From positions 1 to 11,770 of the forward strand of contig JAGHEC010000264.1 in the NCBI GenBank assembly GCA_021159525.1: DNA of 11,770 bases, read 5' to 3'. The notes below the pieces were generated by a model. The model was not told where the DNA came from and made no database searches. It worked only from the letters and a program-made list of their open reading frames with translations. This DNA is from Deltaproteobacteria bacterium. GTDB lineage: Bacteria; Desulfobacterota; DSM-4660; Desulfatiglandales; Desulfatiglandaceae. Below, in pieces: positions 1 through 7,149 of this stretch; position 1 is the first letter of the stretch; the number at the start of each line of letters is the position of its first letter. The position numbers were made by a program, and so were the translations under genes.

Positions 1-1584
1 GAAATCCTTCCCTCTGGACAAGTATCCTGCTACGCTCAGCGAGAGCTTCCTCTTAAACCTGTGAGTGATGCCTAGCTCATAGGAGATCAGTTTCTCTGGC
101 TCCAGCTCCGGGTTAGCCGCATATATCCTTCCCCGGAAGATACCCCTGCGATACAGGTCGTCCAGAATCGGTGCCCGAAATGCGCTTCCGATACATCCCC
201 GAATAGAGGTATTGTCTCCTATTCTGTAAAGAGCAGCCACACGTGGGCTAAGACGCTCCCAGCTCTTGTCTTTATACTCTCGAGATCCAAGAAATCCCGA
301 TGAATCCTCGAATTTCCCATCGTAACTCCTCACGTAATCGAAACGCAGACCCGCATCCACGACCATGCGCTGACCTACCAGCAGGTGATCGTTAATGAAT
401 AGAGAATAGGTGTGCTGCTTCCCTTCATTGCGAACCACTTTGTCGCTGGGATTGTCCTTCTCAATCAGGTAGTTATCATTTCCATCAACGCTACCATACT
501 TAAAATCAAATCCAGTCGTAATGAGATTCCAAGACAAAATGGGGAAACTCGATTGCAGGCTCCCTCCTGCATCTATCCTATCCACATCTACCTTGTACCA
601 CGTGTATTTGCCTTTTCTCAGTCTCTCCCGGTTCCAAAAATAGTCTTCCTTGTTGTAAAACGCCTTAAACAACCATTTCGATGCTCCAATCGACCATTCA
701 TACGATAGGCTTGGGGCGTTGGTTTTCCATTTGCGGTATACACCGTCTTCATAGCGGACTTTCTCCCCTTCGCCCCGCTTATCGTCAAAAAACAAGTAAC
801 CGAGCGTTACCTTGGACTCGTTGGGAAATTCATAGGTTACCTTAGATTTGAGATGGCTTTCTTCGAGATATCGCGTAACATCATACTTTGTGCGCAGTTC
901 TCTTGGCACTGGGTTATATCCATCGCTGTCAAGATAGTCATAGGAAAGATAATAGCCCAGTTTGTCCGCCTTACCACTAATGGTCCCTCCCGCATCCCAT
1001 GTGTCAAAGGTTCCGTAAAGACCCCTTGCTTCAAAGCTCACTGGTTTTGGGGTGGGTTTGCGGGTTATGATATTGATGACCCCGCCCATGGCATTGGAGC
1101 CATAAAGGGCCGATGTGGGCCCCCTTACAATCTCTATTCGTTCAACATCTTCAGGAAGGAGCAAATCCCAATCGGCCGTCCCCGTATCTGCCTTGTTCAT
1201 GGGAATACCATCAAACAGGATCAGGGTCCGACCCGGCATCTCCCCCATGCCCCGCAGCACAACGTTGGCACTGTGGGTCAAAAAAGAGGATCGTTTCACA
1301 TCAATACCGGCATATTTGCGGAGTATGTAGTCTAGCCTAAGCCCGCTGGACTCCTCTATTTGCTCCCTGCTTATCACAGTTACACTGGCCGGAATATCTT
1401 TAACCGGCATCCTGTATCTGGTAGCGGTGACCACCACTTTGCCCAGATGAACCGGCTCTTCCTTGTGTGGCGTTTTGTCTTCGCCGGTTTTGTGGATCTC
1501 AGCAAATACCCAAGAACCAAGGAAAGCAATACTGCATATCCCCAAGATGAATCCTGCCAAAAATTTTCCTCCAAATCTTCGCAT
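1..1584 (-). CDS. TonB-dependent outer-membrane receptor, 3' end cut by the window edge
   Basis: Reading from the ATG at 1584 gives 528 codons without a stop down to base 1, so the gene continues outside the window. The N-terminus is a signal peptide (residues about 1-28, ending in FA). A TonB box follows at 49-55 (KVVVTAT), then a plug domain at about 60-165 with the typical IEIVRGPTSALYGSNAMGG segment and INIITRKP. The rest is beta-barrel sequence of alternating aromatic strands, including the family motif AFRAPILDDLY and NPELEPEKLISYELG near the end. Such receptors import metal chelates, heme or corrinoids across the outer membrane using TonB energy; the substrate is not readable from the sequence. 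An AGGAGG at 1591-1596, six bases from the ATG, fixes the start. It lies downstream of a TrmO-like gene behind a terminator-like leader hairpin. Context with nickel proteins suggests a metal-chelate ligand (inference). Confidence 0.93.
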   Translation of the reverse strand, partial: MRRFGGKFLAGFILGICSIAFLGSWVFAEIHKTGEDKTPHKEEPVHLGKVVVTATRYRMPVKDIPASVTVISREQIEESSGLRLDYILRKYAGIDVKRSSFLTHSANVVLRGMGEMPGRTLILFDGIPMNKADTGTADWDLLLPEDVERIEIVRGPTSALYGSNAMGGVINIITRKPTPKPVSFEARGLYGTFDTWDAGGTISGKADKLGYYLSYDYLDSDGYNPVPRELRTKYDVTRYLEESHLKSKVTYEFPNESKVTLGYLFFDDKRGEGEKVRYEDGVYRKWKTNAPSLSYEWSIGASKWLFKAFYNKEDYFWNRERLRKGKYTWYKVDVDRIDAGGSLQSSFPILSWNLITTGFDFKYGSVDGNDNYLIEKDNPSDKVVRNEGKQHTYSLFINDHLLVGQRMVVDAGLRFDYVRSYDGKFEDSSGFLGSREYKDKSWERLSPRVAALYRIGDNTSIRGCIGSAFRAPILDDLYRRGIFRGRIYAANPELEPEKLISYELGITHRFKRKLSLSVAGYLSRGKDF

Positions 1585-1612
1585 TACTATCCTCCTTTCA
1601 TTTTTTTGAAAT

Positions 1613-1667
1613 AAAAAAGCCACGCAAACCTTTGCTTCGTGCATTCAAAGGTCTTCGTGGCCTTTTT
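1613..1667 (-). terminator. Leader hairpin H1 with U-tract, upstream of the receptor gene
   Basis: On the minus strand a 16-position stem (arms 1647-1662 and 1619-1634) pairs GCCACGAAGACCTTTG with CAAAGGTTTGCGTGGC, with one A-G mismatch and one G-U pair. An 11-12 nt loop separates the arms and six T follow (1618-1613). This is intrinsic-terminator architecture. It ends 28 nt before the receptor start codon, with the Shine-Dalgarno sequence in between, so there is little room for a separate promoter after it. It could terminate the upstream gene pair, act as a leader attenuator, or both. T-runs lie on both sides, so it may also work in the other direction. Its 5' arm begins GGCCACGAAG, identical to hairpins at 6712-6765 and 11349-11397. 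Confidence 0.8.
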
Positions 1668-1675
1668 GTTAGAAC

Positions 1676-1719
1676 TCTATACTTATTTTAGGTAATACCT
1701 AAAGCGCTTCTTACGCTTT
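1676..1719 (-). promoter_or_regulatory. Palindromic operator candidate and weak promoter upstream of the receptor gene
   Basis: Bases 1687-1703 form a palindrome, TTTAGGT-AAT-ACCTAAA, with perfect 7-bp arms. A second inverted repeat, AAAGCG/CGCTTT, abuts it at 1701-1719. On the minus strand a weak promoter can be drawn through the palindrome: TTTAGG (1703-1698), 16 nt, TATAGA (1681-1676). Transcription would then start just before hairpin H1. TTAGG/CCTAA half-sites resemble those of DtxR/IdeR-type metalloregulators (family knowledge), but the match is by eye and the regulator is not in the window. Confidence 0.4.
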
Positions 1720-1749
1720 CTACCTGGGTAATTCTATGCATCATATTTA

Positions 1750-2301
1750 TTAGCTGTTATCTCCCACTTCCTCCCTCAACCTTCTCATCCATTCCGGTAT
1801 GCTTGCATCTTCTATGCAACAATAGTCCTTAATATATGGTTTAATATCCAGAATGGGGCTGCCGTCCAGGGCCTCCAATCCCTTGGCCACCAGTACATTG
1901 CGTTTTCGACAAATGAGTCTCACAGGAGAAAGCAGGATGGAGTTGGGCCTTACCGGGCTGCATGTGGCAAACACGCCCCTTTTGGGCATATCTCTTCTGC
2001 CCATTGGGTGGACCTGCAGGGTCCCTTTTCGCGCTTCAGGGACAAGATGGGCCCAGTATAGAACAAAAATATGGGAGAATTCTTCAATGCCTTCCAGCAC
2101 ATCCTGCAGCTCAGGAAAGATCACAAGCTCAGATTCTAAGTCCTTTATTCGCCTGTGATACTCCTTCAATCGTTCCACATATTTTTCCGTAATACGGCCC
2201 CCATCATGGGGGAGAGGCAGTGGGTCCTTAAGGGATGTCCTGACATAGCCTACGGGCTTGACCCTCATATCATTGCACCAGTCATTTGGGTAATCACTCA
2301 T
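1750..2301 (-). CDS. TsaA/TrmO-like protein (diverged SAM-dependent methyltransferase family)
   Basis: This 183-residue protein has the TsaA/TrmO beta-barrel signature: VKPVGYVRTS near residue 15, GIEEFSHIFVLYW in the middle, GVFATCSPVRPNS, and GLEALDGSPILDIKPYI near the end. In Escherichia coli TrmO this fold uses S-adenosylmethionine to methylate N6-threonylcarbamoyladenosine-37 in tRNA. The usual FATRS-x-RPNPIG motif reads FATCSPVRPNSILL here, so the Arg and the Pro-Ile-Gly stretch have changed. The substrate may therefore differ from that of classical TrmO. An AAGGAG just before the ATG at 2301 supports this start; Met12 is a less likely alternative. It follows the Slp-like gene by 10 nt and is probably co-transcribed with it. 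A link to metal uptake is suggested only by location. Confidence 0.8.
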   Translation of the reverse strand: MSDYPNDWCNDMRVKPVGYVRTSLKDPLPLPHDGGRITEKYVERLKEYHRRIKDLESELVIFPELQDVLEGIEEFSHIFVLYWAHLVPEARKGTLQVHPMGRRDMPKRGVFATCSPVRPNSILLSPVRLICRKRNVLVAKGLEALDGSPILDIKPYIKDYCCIEDASIPEWMRRLREEVGDNS

Positions 2302-2311
2302 GAATCTCCTT

Positions 2312-2845
2312 TCACCACCATGGATAGTAATAATACCACCATGGATGCCATAGATAAGGGGGTGGATAATAATAAATCCGTTCCTTTTTTTCCAGAGGCC
2401 ACAGATGTATATCTTTTATTTCAACAAAGGGATAGGTGTACTCAATCTCACCCAATTCGAGGACCCTTTTGCCTGTGATCTTGCCCCCGATTGTCACCTC
2501 TCTGCCCCGCCTGTATATAGCAACATCCAGAAAGCCCTTGTAGAGTGCCAGGAACCTTCCCTTTGACTTGTCCATATCTTTGGGTCGTAATGAAGAGTCA
2601 GCAGGTACCTGAAGAACCTCCAACAGTGTCCCTTCCTTACTATTCTTTGAGTCCAGGATAATACCGGACAGTACCACTACCTTTCCTGCATATACATCCG
2701 GGTCTTTAATGATCTCATCAAACTCGATTCTTTGAGCTTGCGTTAAAAGCTGCTTTGAGACAACTGTGGCACATCCGGACAGCAACACGCAAAAAAACAA
2801 CCCAAGACAAACGCCATAAGCCAGGATATTGCATTTTGGTTTCAT
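2312..2845 (-). CDS. Slp-family outer-membrane lipoprotein with aromatic C-terminal tail
   Basis: From the ATG at 2845 the protein is 177 residues, starts with Met-Lys-Pro-Lys, and carries a lipoprotein signal peptide with lipobox LLSGC (lipidated Cys25). The mature part matches the Slp (starvation-inducible outer-membrane lipoprotein) pattern: FDEIIKDPDVYAGKVVVLSGIIL, a central LEVLQVP segment, GRFLALYKGFLD and REVTIGGKITGKR, with EIEYTYPFVEIKDIHLW closing the domain. The C-terminus is an unusual run of Tyr, Trp and Pro (about the last 20 residues). An in-frame ATG at 2860 exists, but GGAGG at 2854-2858 sits 8 nt before the ATG at 2845, which decides for the shorter form. The role of Slp proteins is poorly defined; outer-membrane anchoring is predicted. 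It is followed 10 nt later by the TrmO-like gene. Confidence 0.85.
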   Translation of the reverse strand: MKPKCNILAYGVCLGLFFCVLLSGCATVVSKQLLTQAQRIEFDEIIKDPDVYAGKVVVLSGIILDSKNSKEGTLLEVLQVPADSSLRPKDMDKSKGRFLALYKGFLDVAIYRRGREVTIGGKITGKRVLELGEIEYTYPFVEIKDIHLWPLEKKERIYYYPPPYLWHPWWYYYYPWW

Positions 2846-2853
2846 TGACGATT

Positions 2854-2858
2854 CCTCC
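2854..2858 (-). promoter_or_regulatory. Ribosome binding site that sets the Slp-like start
   Basis: GGAGG lies 8 nt upstream of the ATG at 2845 and overlaps the first codons of a longer alternative start at 2860. It supports translation from 2845, which also puts a normal-length lipoprotein signal peptide at the N-terminus. Confidence 0.7.
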
Positions 2859-2977
2859 ATCGTACAAGAAGAATTTTTTCATTTTTCCTGTGACATATTT
2901 TCGCACAGGTATTTGGTTCTGTAAAATATTCTATCCCGAAGTTTTTCCGTTCTTGCCCTTGTTCGTCCTCTTTGGCA

Positions 2978-3762
2978 TTAGGAAAGCAGTGTTTCCACAA
3001 TGCCTTCCATTTCAGTAGATGCGCGAGGTGCATCAAGAACACCTCCCTCAAGGCAAGCAGCCACGATGTCGCCGTGGTAATGGATTGCCCCAAGTATGGG
3101 AACACCGGCATCTTTTAACTTCTCGGAAAGGACAGCCTCCTGCTCGGATGATGCAACCTTGTTGAGAATGGCGCCTCTAAAGGCTGCACCTACAGATCGC
3201 GTTAACTCCCTGACTTTGGAGGCCATCTTAACCGATTCAAGAGAGGGCTCAACAACGCAGACCACTGCATCTACACTAGTTTCCACCCCTCGGCCAAAGT
3301 GCTCCATACCTGCCTCCATGTCCACAAGCATGACATCATTTGGTCCCAATTCAACCTTTTTAAGAAATTCCCTTGTTACAGCGCCCATAGGACATGCACA
3401 CCCTTCCAGGGCCTGATGGATCTTGCCTGTTTGGATCAGCTTTAGGCCACCTTTTTCAACAATAAACCCTGGCCGAAGCAGATCTGGTGAGATAAGATCT
3501 TGCTGCCATATTGACATCTCGGGCTCATTTTCGCCCCGGGAGAAACGCTCAATCATCTTTGCCTGAACGCTCTTTTTCCCTCCCAGTGAGTCCATCAATG
3601 GTTGCGGAGGTCTTTCAAAGCCAAGCATCCAGTAAAGGCTTGTATTGGACTCGTCTGAATCCAGTACCGTGACCTCTTTGCCATATTTTCTAAGAGCATC
3701 GGCCATGAGTTTTACGACCTTACTCTTTCCGCCCCGCCTTTGCCACATATGCATATCTTCAT
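2978..3762 (-). CDS. cooC: CooC-type nickel-insertion ATPase with a one-base frameshift in the P-loop
   Basis: CooC proteins are MinD/SIMIBI-class ATPases that insert nickel into CO dehydrogenase/acetyl-CoA synthase. The ATG at 3762 gives MKICICGKGG, the start of a deviant Walker A, and then leaves frame; the frame one base away supplies GKSKVVKLMADALRKYG. With one base restored near 3731-3735 (GGGG to GGGGG) the P-loop becomes GKGGGGKS and the protein is 261 residues, normal for CooC. Other landmarks in the restored numbering are the Cys-x-Cys nickel motif at 122-124 (GCACPMG) and LVDMEAGMEHFGRG at 146-159. AGGAGG at 3774-3779 supports the start at 3762. A shorter frame from ATG 3754 would lack strand 1 and most of the P-loop. 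The gene lies 25 nt after the ABC binding-protein gene, in the same operon. The break may be real, programmed, or a sequencing error in the G-run. Confidence 0.85.
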
Positions 3763-3773
3763 AATTTCTGAGT

Positions 3774-3779
3774 CCTCCT
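3774..3779 (-). promoter_or_regulatory. Ribosome binding site for cooC
   Basis: AGGAGG, 11 nt upstream of the ATG at 3762. It points to the full-length CooC start rather than the in-frame ATG at 3754, and so supports the reading that the long frame is interrupted by a single-base indel. Confidence 0.65.
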
Positions 3780-3787
3780 ATCTTGTT

Positions 3788-4885
3788 TCAATGGCTGGCT
3801 AAGAAAAACGGCGGGCTACCGATAGCCTGGTATTCCCGCTTCATTTGGCCATAAACAGGCCTTCCAACCAGAAATGTATAAATCTCATCTGCCTTTTTTT
3901 CGGGATCAATATTCTCGAACCTCTGTGGGTAAAGAACCTTTCCAATGGCATATGCATCAGCCAGAGCAGTCCCTATATTGGTTGCATACCAGTTGAACGG
4001 AAGCAGGGTATAAACCCTCCTCTTCGCGAAGGCATTCAAGGCCCTATAATATGGAGGTCTTTTACGGTAATCCTCCGCCACTAAGCGCAATCCGCCGCTG
4101 TCAATGAAGATAATATCAGGGTTCAGCTTGAGGAGCATCTCCTTATCCATAAACACGTGGCTGCCTATGCTGGGTTTGACCTCTTCAGCCACGTTTTTTG
4201 CTCCAACCCATTCAAAAGGGATATAGTGCTGTTCTGTACTTTCTATGCCATGAGCGCCTCGATAGCCGATACCGCCCACATAGACCCAGGGCTTCTTGTC
4301 GTCAGGAACATCCAAGGTGCGTCTCCGTAAATCCTTCCTCAGGGATTCAATATAATCTACAACCTCATCGGCCCGCTTCTTACGGTTCAGGATCTTCCCG
4401 GCAATCCGAAGCGCGTCATAGACCACCTCGTCAAAGGTGGCAAACGCGCCATAATCAAGCACCACTACAGGGACTGCCAGGGTGCGCTGCACCCGGTCAG
4501 CAAGTCCCGCCTCCATGTATGTTATAAAGATAACCTCAGGTCTCACCGGGATCAGGGCCTCGAGATCCGGTTTTTTGTTTATGCTGACCGGCCCTCCAGG
4601 GCCACAGCGTGGTAATTTATGGAGCCCAGGGTGTGCAATCCAGTAGGGCCGGCCCCCTGGATTTCGCTTTTCCATATCCTCCACGCCCGCAACCTTTGTT
4701 TCGGCTTTAAGATACACAATAAGACGCAAGGCGCCCGGACCGATACAAACTATCCTCTCCGGGTCAAAAGGTACTGTTACCTGCCGGCCGGCCATATCGG
4801 TAACAGTTATTGAATCACTTGCGGCGCACAGCGAGAAGCTGCCCCAAACCATGAAGAAAACTATTAAGATTCCTACCCTCTTCAT
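3788..4885 (-). CDS. Periplasmic substrate-binding protein of a FecB/BtuF-type ABC importer
   Basis: This 365-residue protein has a Sec signal peptide (about 1-22, ending CAA-SD; no lipobox) and the two-lobed class III binding-protein pattern: ITVTDMAGRQVTVPFDPERIVCIGPG at the N-terminus, a PDLEALIPVRPEVIF segment, a long alpha-helical linker near 165-190, and LNPDIIFIDSGG in the second lobe. It would capture a metal or metal chelate in the periplasm and hand it to the permease. Distinctive segments such as GIGYRGAHGIESTEQHY and LPFNWYATNIGTALADAY contain His, Glu, Trp and Tyr residues that could line the ligand site (inference). It begins 14 nt after the ATPase gene with a purine-rich GGGGGAAGG directly before the ATG. 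Substrate choices are nickel chelate, ferric siderophore, heme or corrinoid; the flanking nickel proteins favour nickel. Confidence 0.9.
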   Translation of the reverse strand: MKRVGILIVFFMVWGSFSLCAASDSITVTDMAGRQVTVPFDPERIVCIGPGALRLIVYLKAETKVAGVEDMEKRNPGGRPYWIAHPGLHKLPRCGPGGPVSINKKPDLEALIPVRPEVIFITYMEAGLADRVQRTLAVPVVVLDYGAFATFDEVVYDALRIAGKILNRKKRADEVVDYIESLRKDLRRRTLDVPDDKKPWVYVGGIGYRGAHGIESTEQHYIPFEWVGAKNVAEEVKPSIGSHVFMDKEMLLKLNPDIIFIDSGGLRLVAEDYRKRPPYYRALNAFAKRRVYTLLPFNWYATNIGTALADAYAIGKVLYPQRFENIDPEKKADEIYTFLVGRPVYGQMKREYQAIGSPPFFLASH

Positions 4886-4899
4886 CCTTCCCCCTACCT

Positions 4900-5652
4900 T
4901 CAGATGGGCACCACCAAGGTGCGATCCCCGATTCGAATAAGTTTCACCTCAACACCGTAAACCTGGCAAATCGTTTCCGCTGTAAGTTCCTCCTTCCCGG
5001 ACACCGCGTAAATCCGGCCGTCTTTTAGAAAGAGAAAGCTGTCAGCAAAGCGCAGTGCCATATTCAGGTCGTGGATGGCCACCACGGCAGACAAACTCCT
5101 GGCCCTTACAATGCTTTGAATCAGCTCCATCACCTCGAGTTGATTCTTTAGGTCAAGATTGCTGGTCGGCTCATCCAGCAAAAGCACCTGGGGAGATTGC
5201 GCAAGGGCTCTCGCAATGACGACCTTTTGTAACTCCCCACCGCTAAGGGTATTTAGGGAACGCATGGCAAGCTTCTCAAGTCCTATCCCTCGAATGATCT
5301 CTTCGGCCAGCGCATGATCCTGCATTCCCATAGACCAGCGTATATGGGGTTTTCGTCCCATAAGCACAGATTCAAAGACGGTTAAACCTGTGTCCGGATG
5401 GCGCTGCGGCACATACCCCATCATCCTGGCGACCCTCCCCTGATCCATAGAAGAGAGGTCTTCACCATCAACAAAGACCGAGCCCCGATGAGGTTTTAGA
5501 ATCCGGTTCAGGCACTTGAGCAAGGTGGATTTGCCGGCACCGTTAACGCCGAGCACGCACATAATCTCTCCCTGTTCAATGGAGAAACCTACGTTTGAGA
5601 GCACTGGAACGCTATTATAAGAAAACCAGATGCCGGCGACTTTGAGCTTCAT
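4900..5652 (-). CDS. ABC transporter ATP-binding protein, FecE/BtuD type
   Basis: This 250-residue cytoplasmic ATPase drives the adjacent permease. Its motifs are all intact: Walker A GVNGAGKST at 35-43, Q-loop Gln83, signature LSGGE at 136-140, Walker B LLLDEPT at 157-163, D-loop Asp167 and H-loop His194. The FecCD partner type and the sequence style (GYVPQ, FESVLMGRKPH) place it with importers of iron-siderophore, heme and cobalamin complexes. Its ATG overlaps the permease stop by 4 nt (ATGA), a sign of translational coupling. Confidence 0.95.
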   Translation of the reverse strand: MKLKVAGIWFSYNSVPVLSNVGFSIEQGEIMCVLGVNGAGKSTLLKCLNRILKPHRGSVFVDGEDLSSMDQGRVARMMGYVPQRHPDTGLTVFESVLMGRKPHIRWSMGMQDHALAEEIIRGIGLEKLAMRSLNTLSGGELQKVVIARALAQSPQVLLLDEPTSNLDLKNQLEVMELIQSIVRARSLSAVVAIHDLNMALRFADSFLFLKDGRIYAVSGKEELTAETICQVYGVEVKLIRIGDRTLVVPI

Positions 5653-6671
5653 CTGTAGCCCCTCACCAGTAGATAAAGAAACATAGGCGCTCCTAAAAAC
5701 GAGGTAATAACCCCTACCGGCAATGCCCCTGAGCCGATGAGTATGCGTCCAAAGGTGTCCGCCGTAAGGAGCAACAAGGCACCAAGGACTGCTGAAAAGG
5801 GGATAAGCAGGCGATGATCATCACCGACCAACTGCCGGGCCATGTGAGGCGCGATGAGCCCCACAAAGGCGATGACGCCATGGAACGCGGTGGTCAGCGC
5901 AGATACAAGGGCTGCTGCAACCATGCCCGAAAACCTTATCCTTTCCACCTTCACGCCAAGTCCCTTGGCCGTCTCTTCTCCTAAGCTGAGTACGTTGAGA
6001 TCCCATCTCAACGCGATCAGGTAAAGGGTGGCGACAAACACAAGGCCTGTGGTGAGCGCGATTTCGCGCCAGTTGGATCGCGCAACATCCCCAAAGGTCC
6101 AGAAGACCACCATTGCCAGCTCGGTCTCTGTGGCAAGGTATTGGATAAGGATGGTAGCTGAGGCAAAGAGGGAGGAGAGTGCAACCCCTGCCAAAATGAT
6201 GGCCTCGGGAGAAAGCCTCCTAAAGGATGCCAGAGCAAGGATCACGAGTGTTGCTGTCATTGCCCCTAAGAAGGCGAAGGCTGTTACAGAAATGGCCTTT
6301 GAGCCAAAGACCACTATGGCCGAGGCAGCGCCAAATGCAGCGCCCTGACTGATTCCCAGGGTGGAAGGAGATCCCAAAGGGTTTTTGAGTAATGATTGTA
6401 TTGAGAGGCCGGAGATGGCAAGCCCTGCCCCACAGACTACCGCCGCAACCACGCGAGGGAGCCTGATACTTGTAATGACTACCCGGGATGTGCCCTGAGC
6501 TCCCCCAAAAATGACCGATATAATATCCCTTAACGCAATGTCATAGCTTCCTTGAACAATGGCATATACCCCCACGACAAAAACCATTATCACTAAGCCC
6601 ACCAAAAGAAGGATCTTCTGGTGAAGCCCTCTTATAAAGTCCCTCGTAATGGCGCCTGCCTCAACCTGCAT
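5649..6671 (-). CDS. FecCD/BtuC-family ABC transporter permease
   Basis: This 340-residue membrane protein forms the homodimeric channel of a type II importer. It has about ten hydrophobic helices and the family landmarks RLPRVVAAVVCGAGLAISG followed by NPLGSPSTLGISQGAAFGA, the ATPase-coupling region near GLGVKVERIRFSG, and GVIAFVGLIAPHMARQLVG-DDHR with LPVGVITSFLGAPMFLYLL at the end. It is the first gene of the ABC operon (permease, ATPase, binding protein, cooC) and has only a weak ribosome site, so the start at 6671 is chosen from family length. It lies 40 nt after a terminator-like hairpin in a 478-nt non-coding leader. Confidence 0.94.
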   Translation of the reverse strand: MQVEAGAITRDFIRGLHQKILLLVGLVIMVFVVGVYAIVQGSYDIALRDIISVIFGGAQGTSRVVITSIRLPRVVAAVVCGAGLAISGLSIQSLLKNPLGSPSTLGISQGAAFGAASAIVVFGSKAISVTAFAFLGAMTATLVILALASFRRLSPEAIILAGVALSSLFASATILIQYLATETELAMVVFWTFGDVARSNWREIALTTGLVFVATLYLIALRWDLNVLSLGEETAKGLGVKVERIRFSGMVAAALVSALTTAFHGVIAFVGLIAPHMARQLVGDDHRLLIPFSAVLGALLLLTADTFGRILIGSGALPVGVITSFLGAPMFLYLLVRGYR

Positions 6672-6711
6672 CTATCATTACCAACGCTTTCTTATTGTCT
6701 GAGCATACATT

Positions 6712-6765
6712 AAAAAAGGTCACGAAGGCATTTTCCATTCAGGAATCAGAGACCTTCGTGGCCTT
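6712..6765 (-). terminator. Leader hairpin H2 with U-tract, upstream of the ABC operon
   Basis: On the minus strand AAGGCCACGAAGG (6765-6753) pairs with CCTTCGTGACCTT (6728-6716), 13 positions with one C-A mismatch, followed by six T (6717-6712). The 24-nt loop contains a small TTCC/GGAA stem. It ends 40 nt before the permease start codon. Its 5' arm GGCCACGAAG is identical to those of the hairpins before the receptor and before the repeat protein. It lies about 380 nt past the cooT stop, so it is better read as part of the ABC operon leader than as a simple end for cooT, though readthrough control of either is possible. Confidence 0.75.
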
Positions 6766-6826
6766 GGTTATTCGAATATCCGTTTATGAAATGGCCTTGC
6801 GGCTCAAACCGGCCGATCTTACTAAA

Positions 6827-7091
6827 GATAGCTTCTGCTAGTAACAGCTCAATAACCCGGGGCAGGAGGGTTTTTCTGAAGCGACTGCCGGGAGGGCGCC
6901 GTCTCTTCGTGACTTATCAGTGGGGGAAGCCGCAGCGCGACGAAGTCGAGAATGCGGAGGGGGCAAGTGTCCCCCGCAGATAAGTCACTGAAGAGACCAG
7001 CCCGGAGGCCCGGAGCACAAGAAAAATCTTCCTGCCCCGGTGGTACGGTCGCTGTTATCCCCCCAATTATTGAGCTGATGCTTCTGCTATC
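6827..7091. repeat. 265-nt foldback element with nested stems in the cooT-permease gap
   Basis: The 478-nt gap at 6672-7149 has no credible gene. Most of it is a nested inverted repeat: ends GATAGC/GCTATC (6827-6832, 7086-7091); CAGCTCAATAA/TTATTGAGCTG (6845-6855, 7067-7077), perfect 11 bp; CCGGGGCAGGA/TCCTGCCCCGG (6857-6867, 7030-7040), perfect 11 bp; an 18-bp stem with one bulged base (6901-6918 with 6979-6997); then GGGGG/CCCCC (6922-6926, 6971-6975), CCGCA/TGCGG and an innermost CGAC-GAA-GTCG. A 26-nt insertion makes the right arm longer. It could be a structured RNA in the operon leader, a MITE-like insertion, or a REP-type repeat. Its coding strand is unknown, and no transposase is nearby. 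Confidence 0.75.
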
Positions 7092-7149
7092 GCCTTTTTA
7101 TTCTCCGGCTTGCGATACAAAGCCTCTCTTGATATCAAGTTCTCGTGTC

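Noticed and set aside
837..1574. Minus-strand fragments of about 64-65 codons in the left kilobase and a half
   Set aside because: These are shadow frames inside the receptor gene, which is open without interruption from 1584 to base 1.
2861..2977. Promoter between cooC and the Slp-like gene (TTTACA, 18 nt, AAAATA)
   Set aside because: The -10 match is poor and A/T-rich sequence makes such matches likely by chance; the 132-nt gap does make a separate promoter possible but the sequence does not show it.
2978..3754. CooC translated from the ATG at 3754 as an intact gene
   Set aside because: The resulting start MHMWQRRGGKSK lacks the first strand and P-loop of the family, while a good ribosome site and the missing motif exist one base out of frame at 3762.
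6819..7099. CRISPR array or tRNA-like structure in the structured gap
   Set aside because: There are no regularly spaced direct repeats and no tRNA arms; the structure is one nested inverted repeat.
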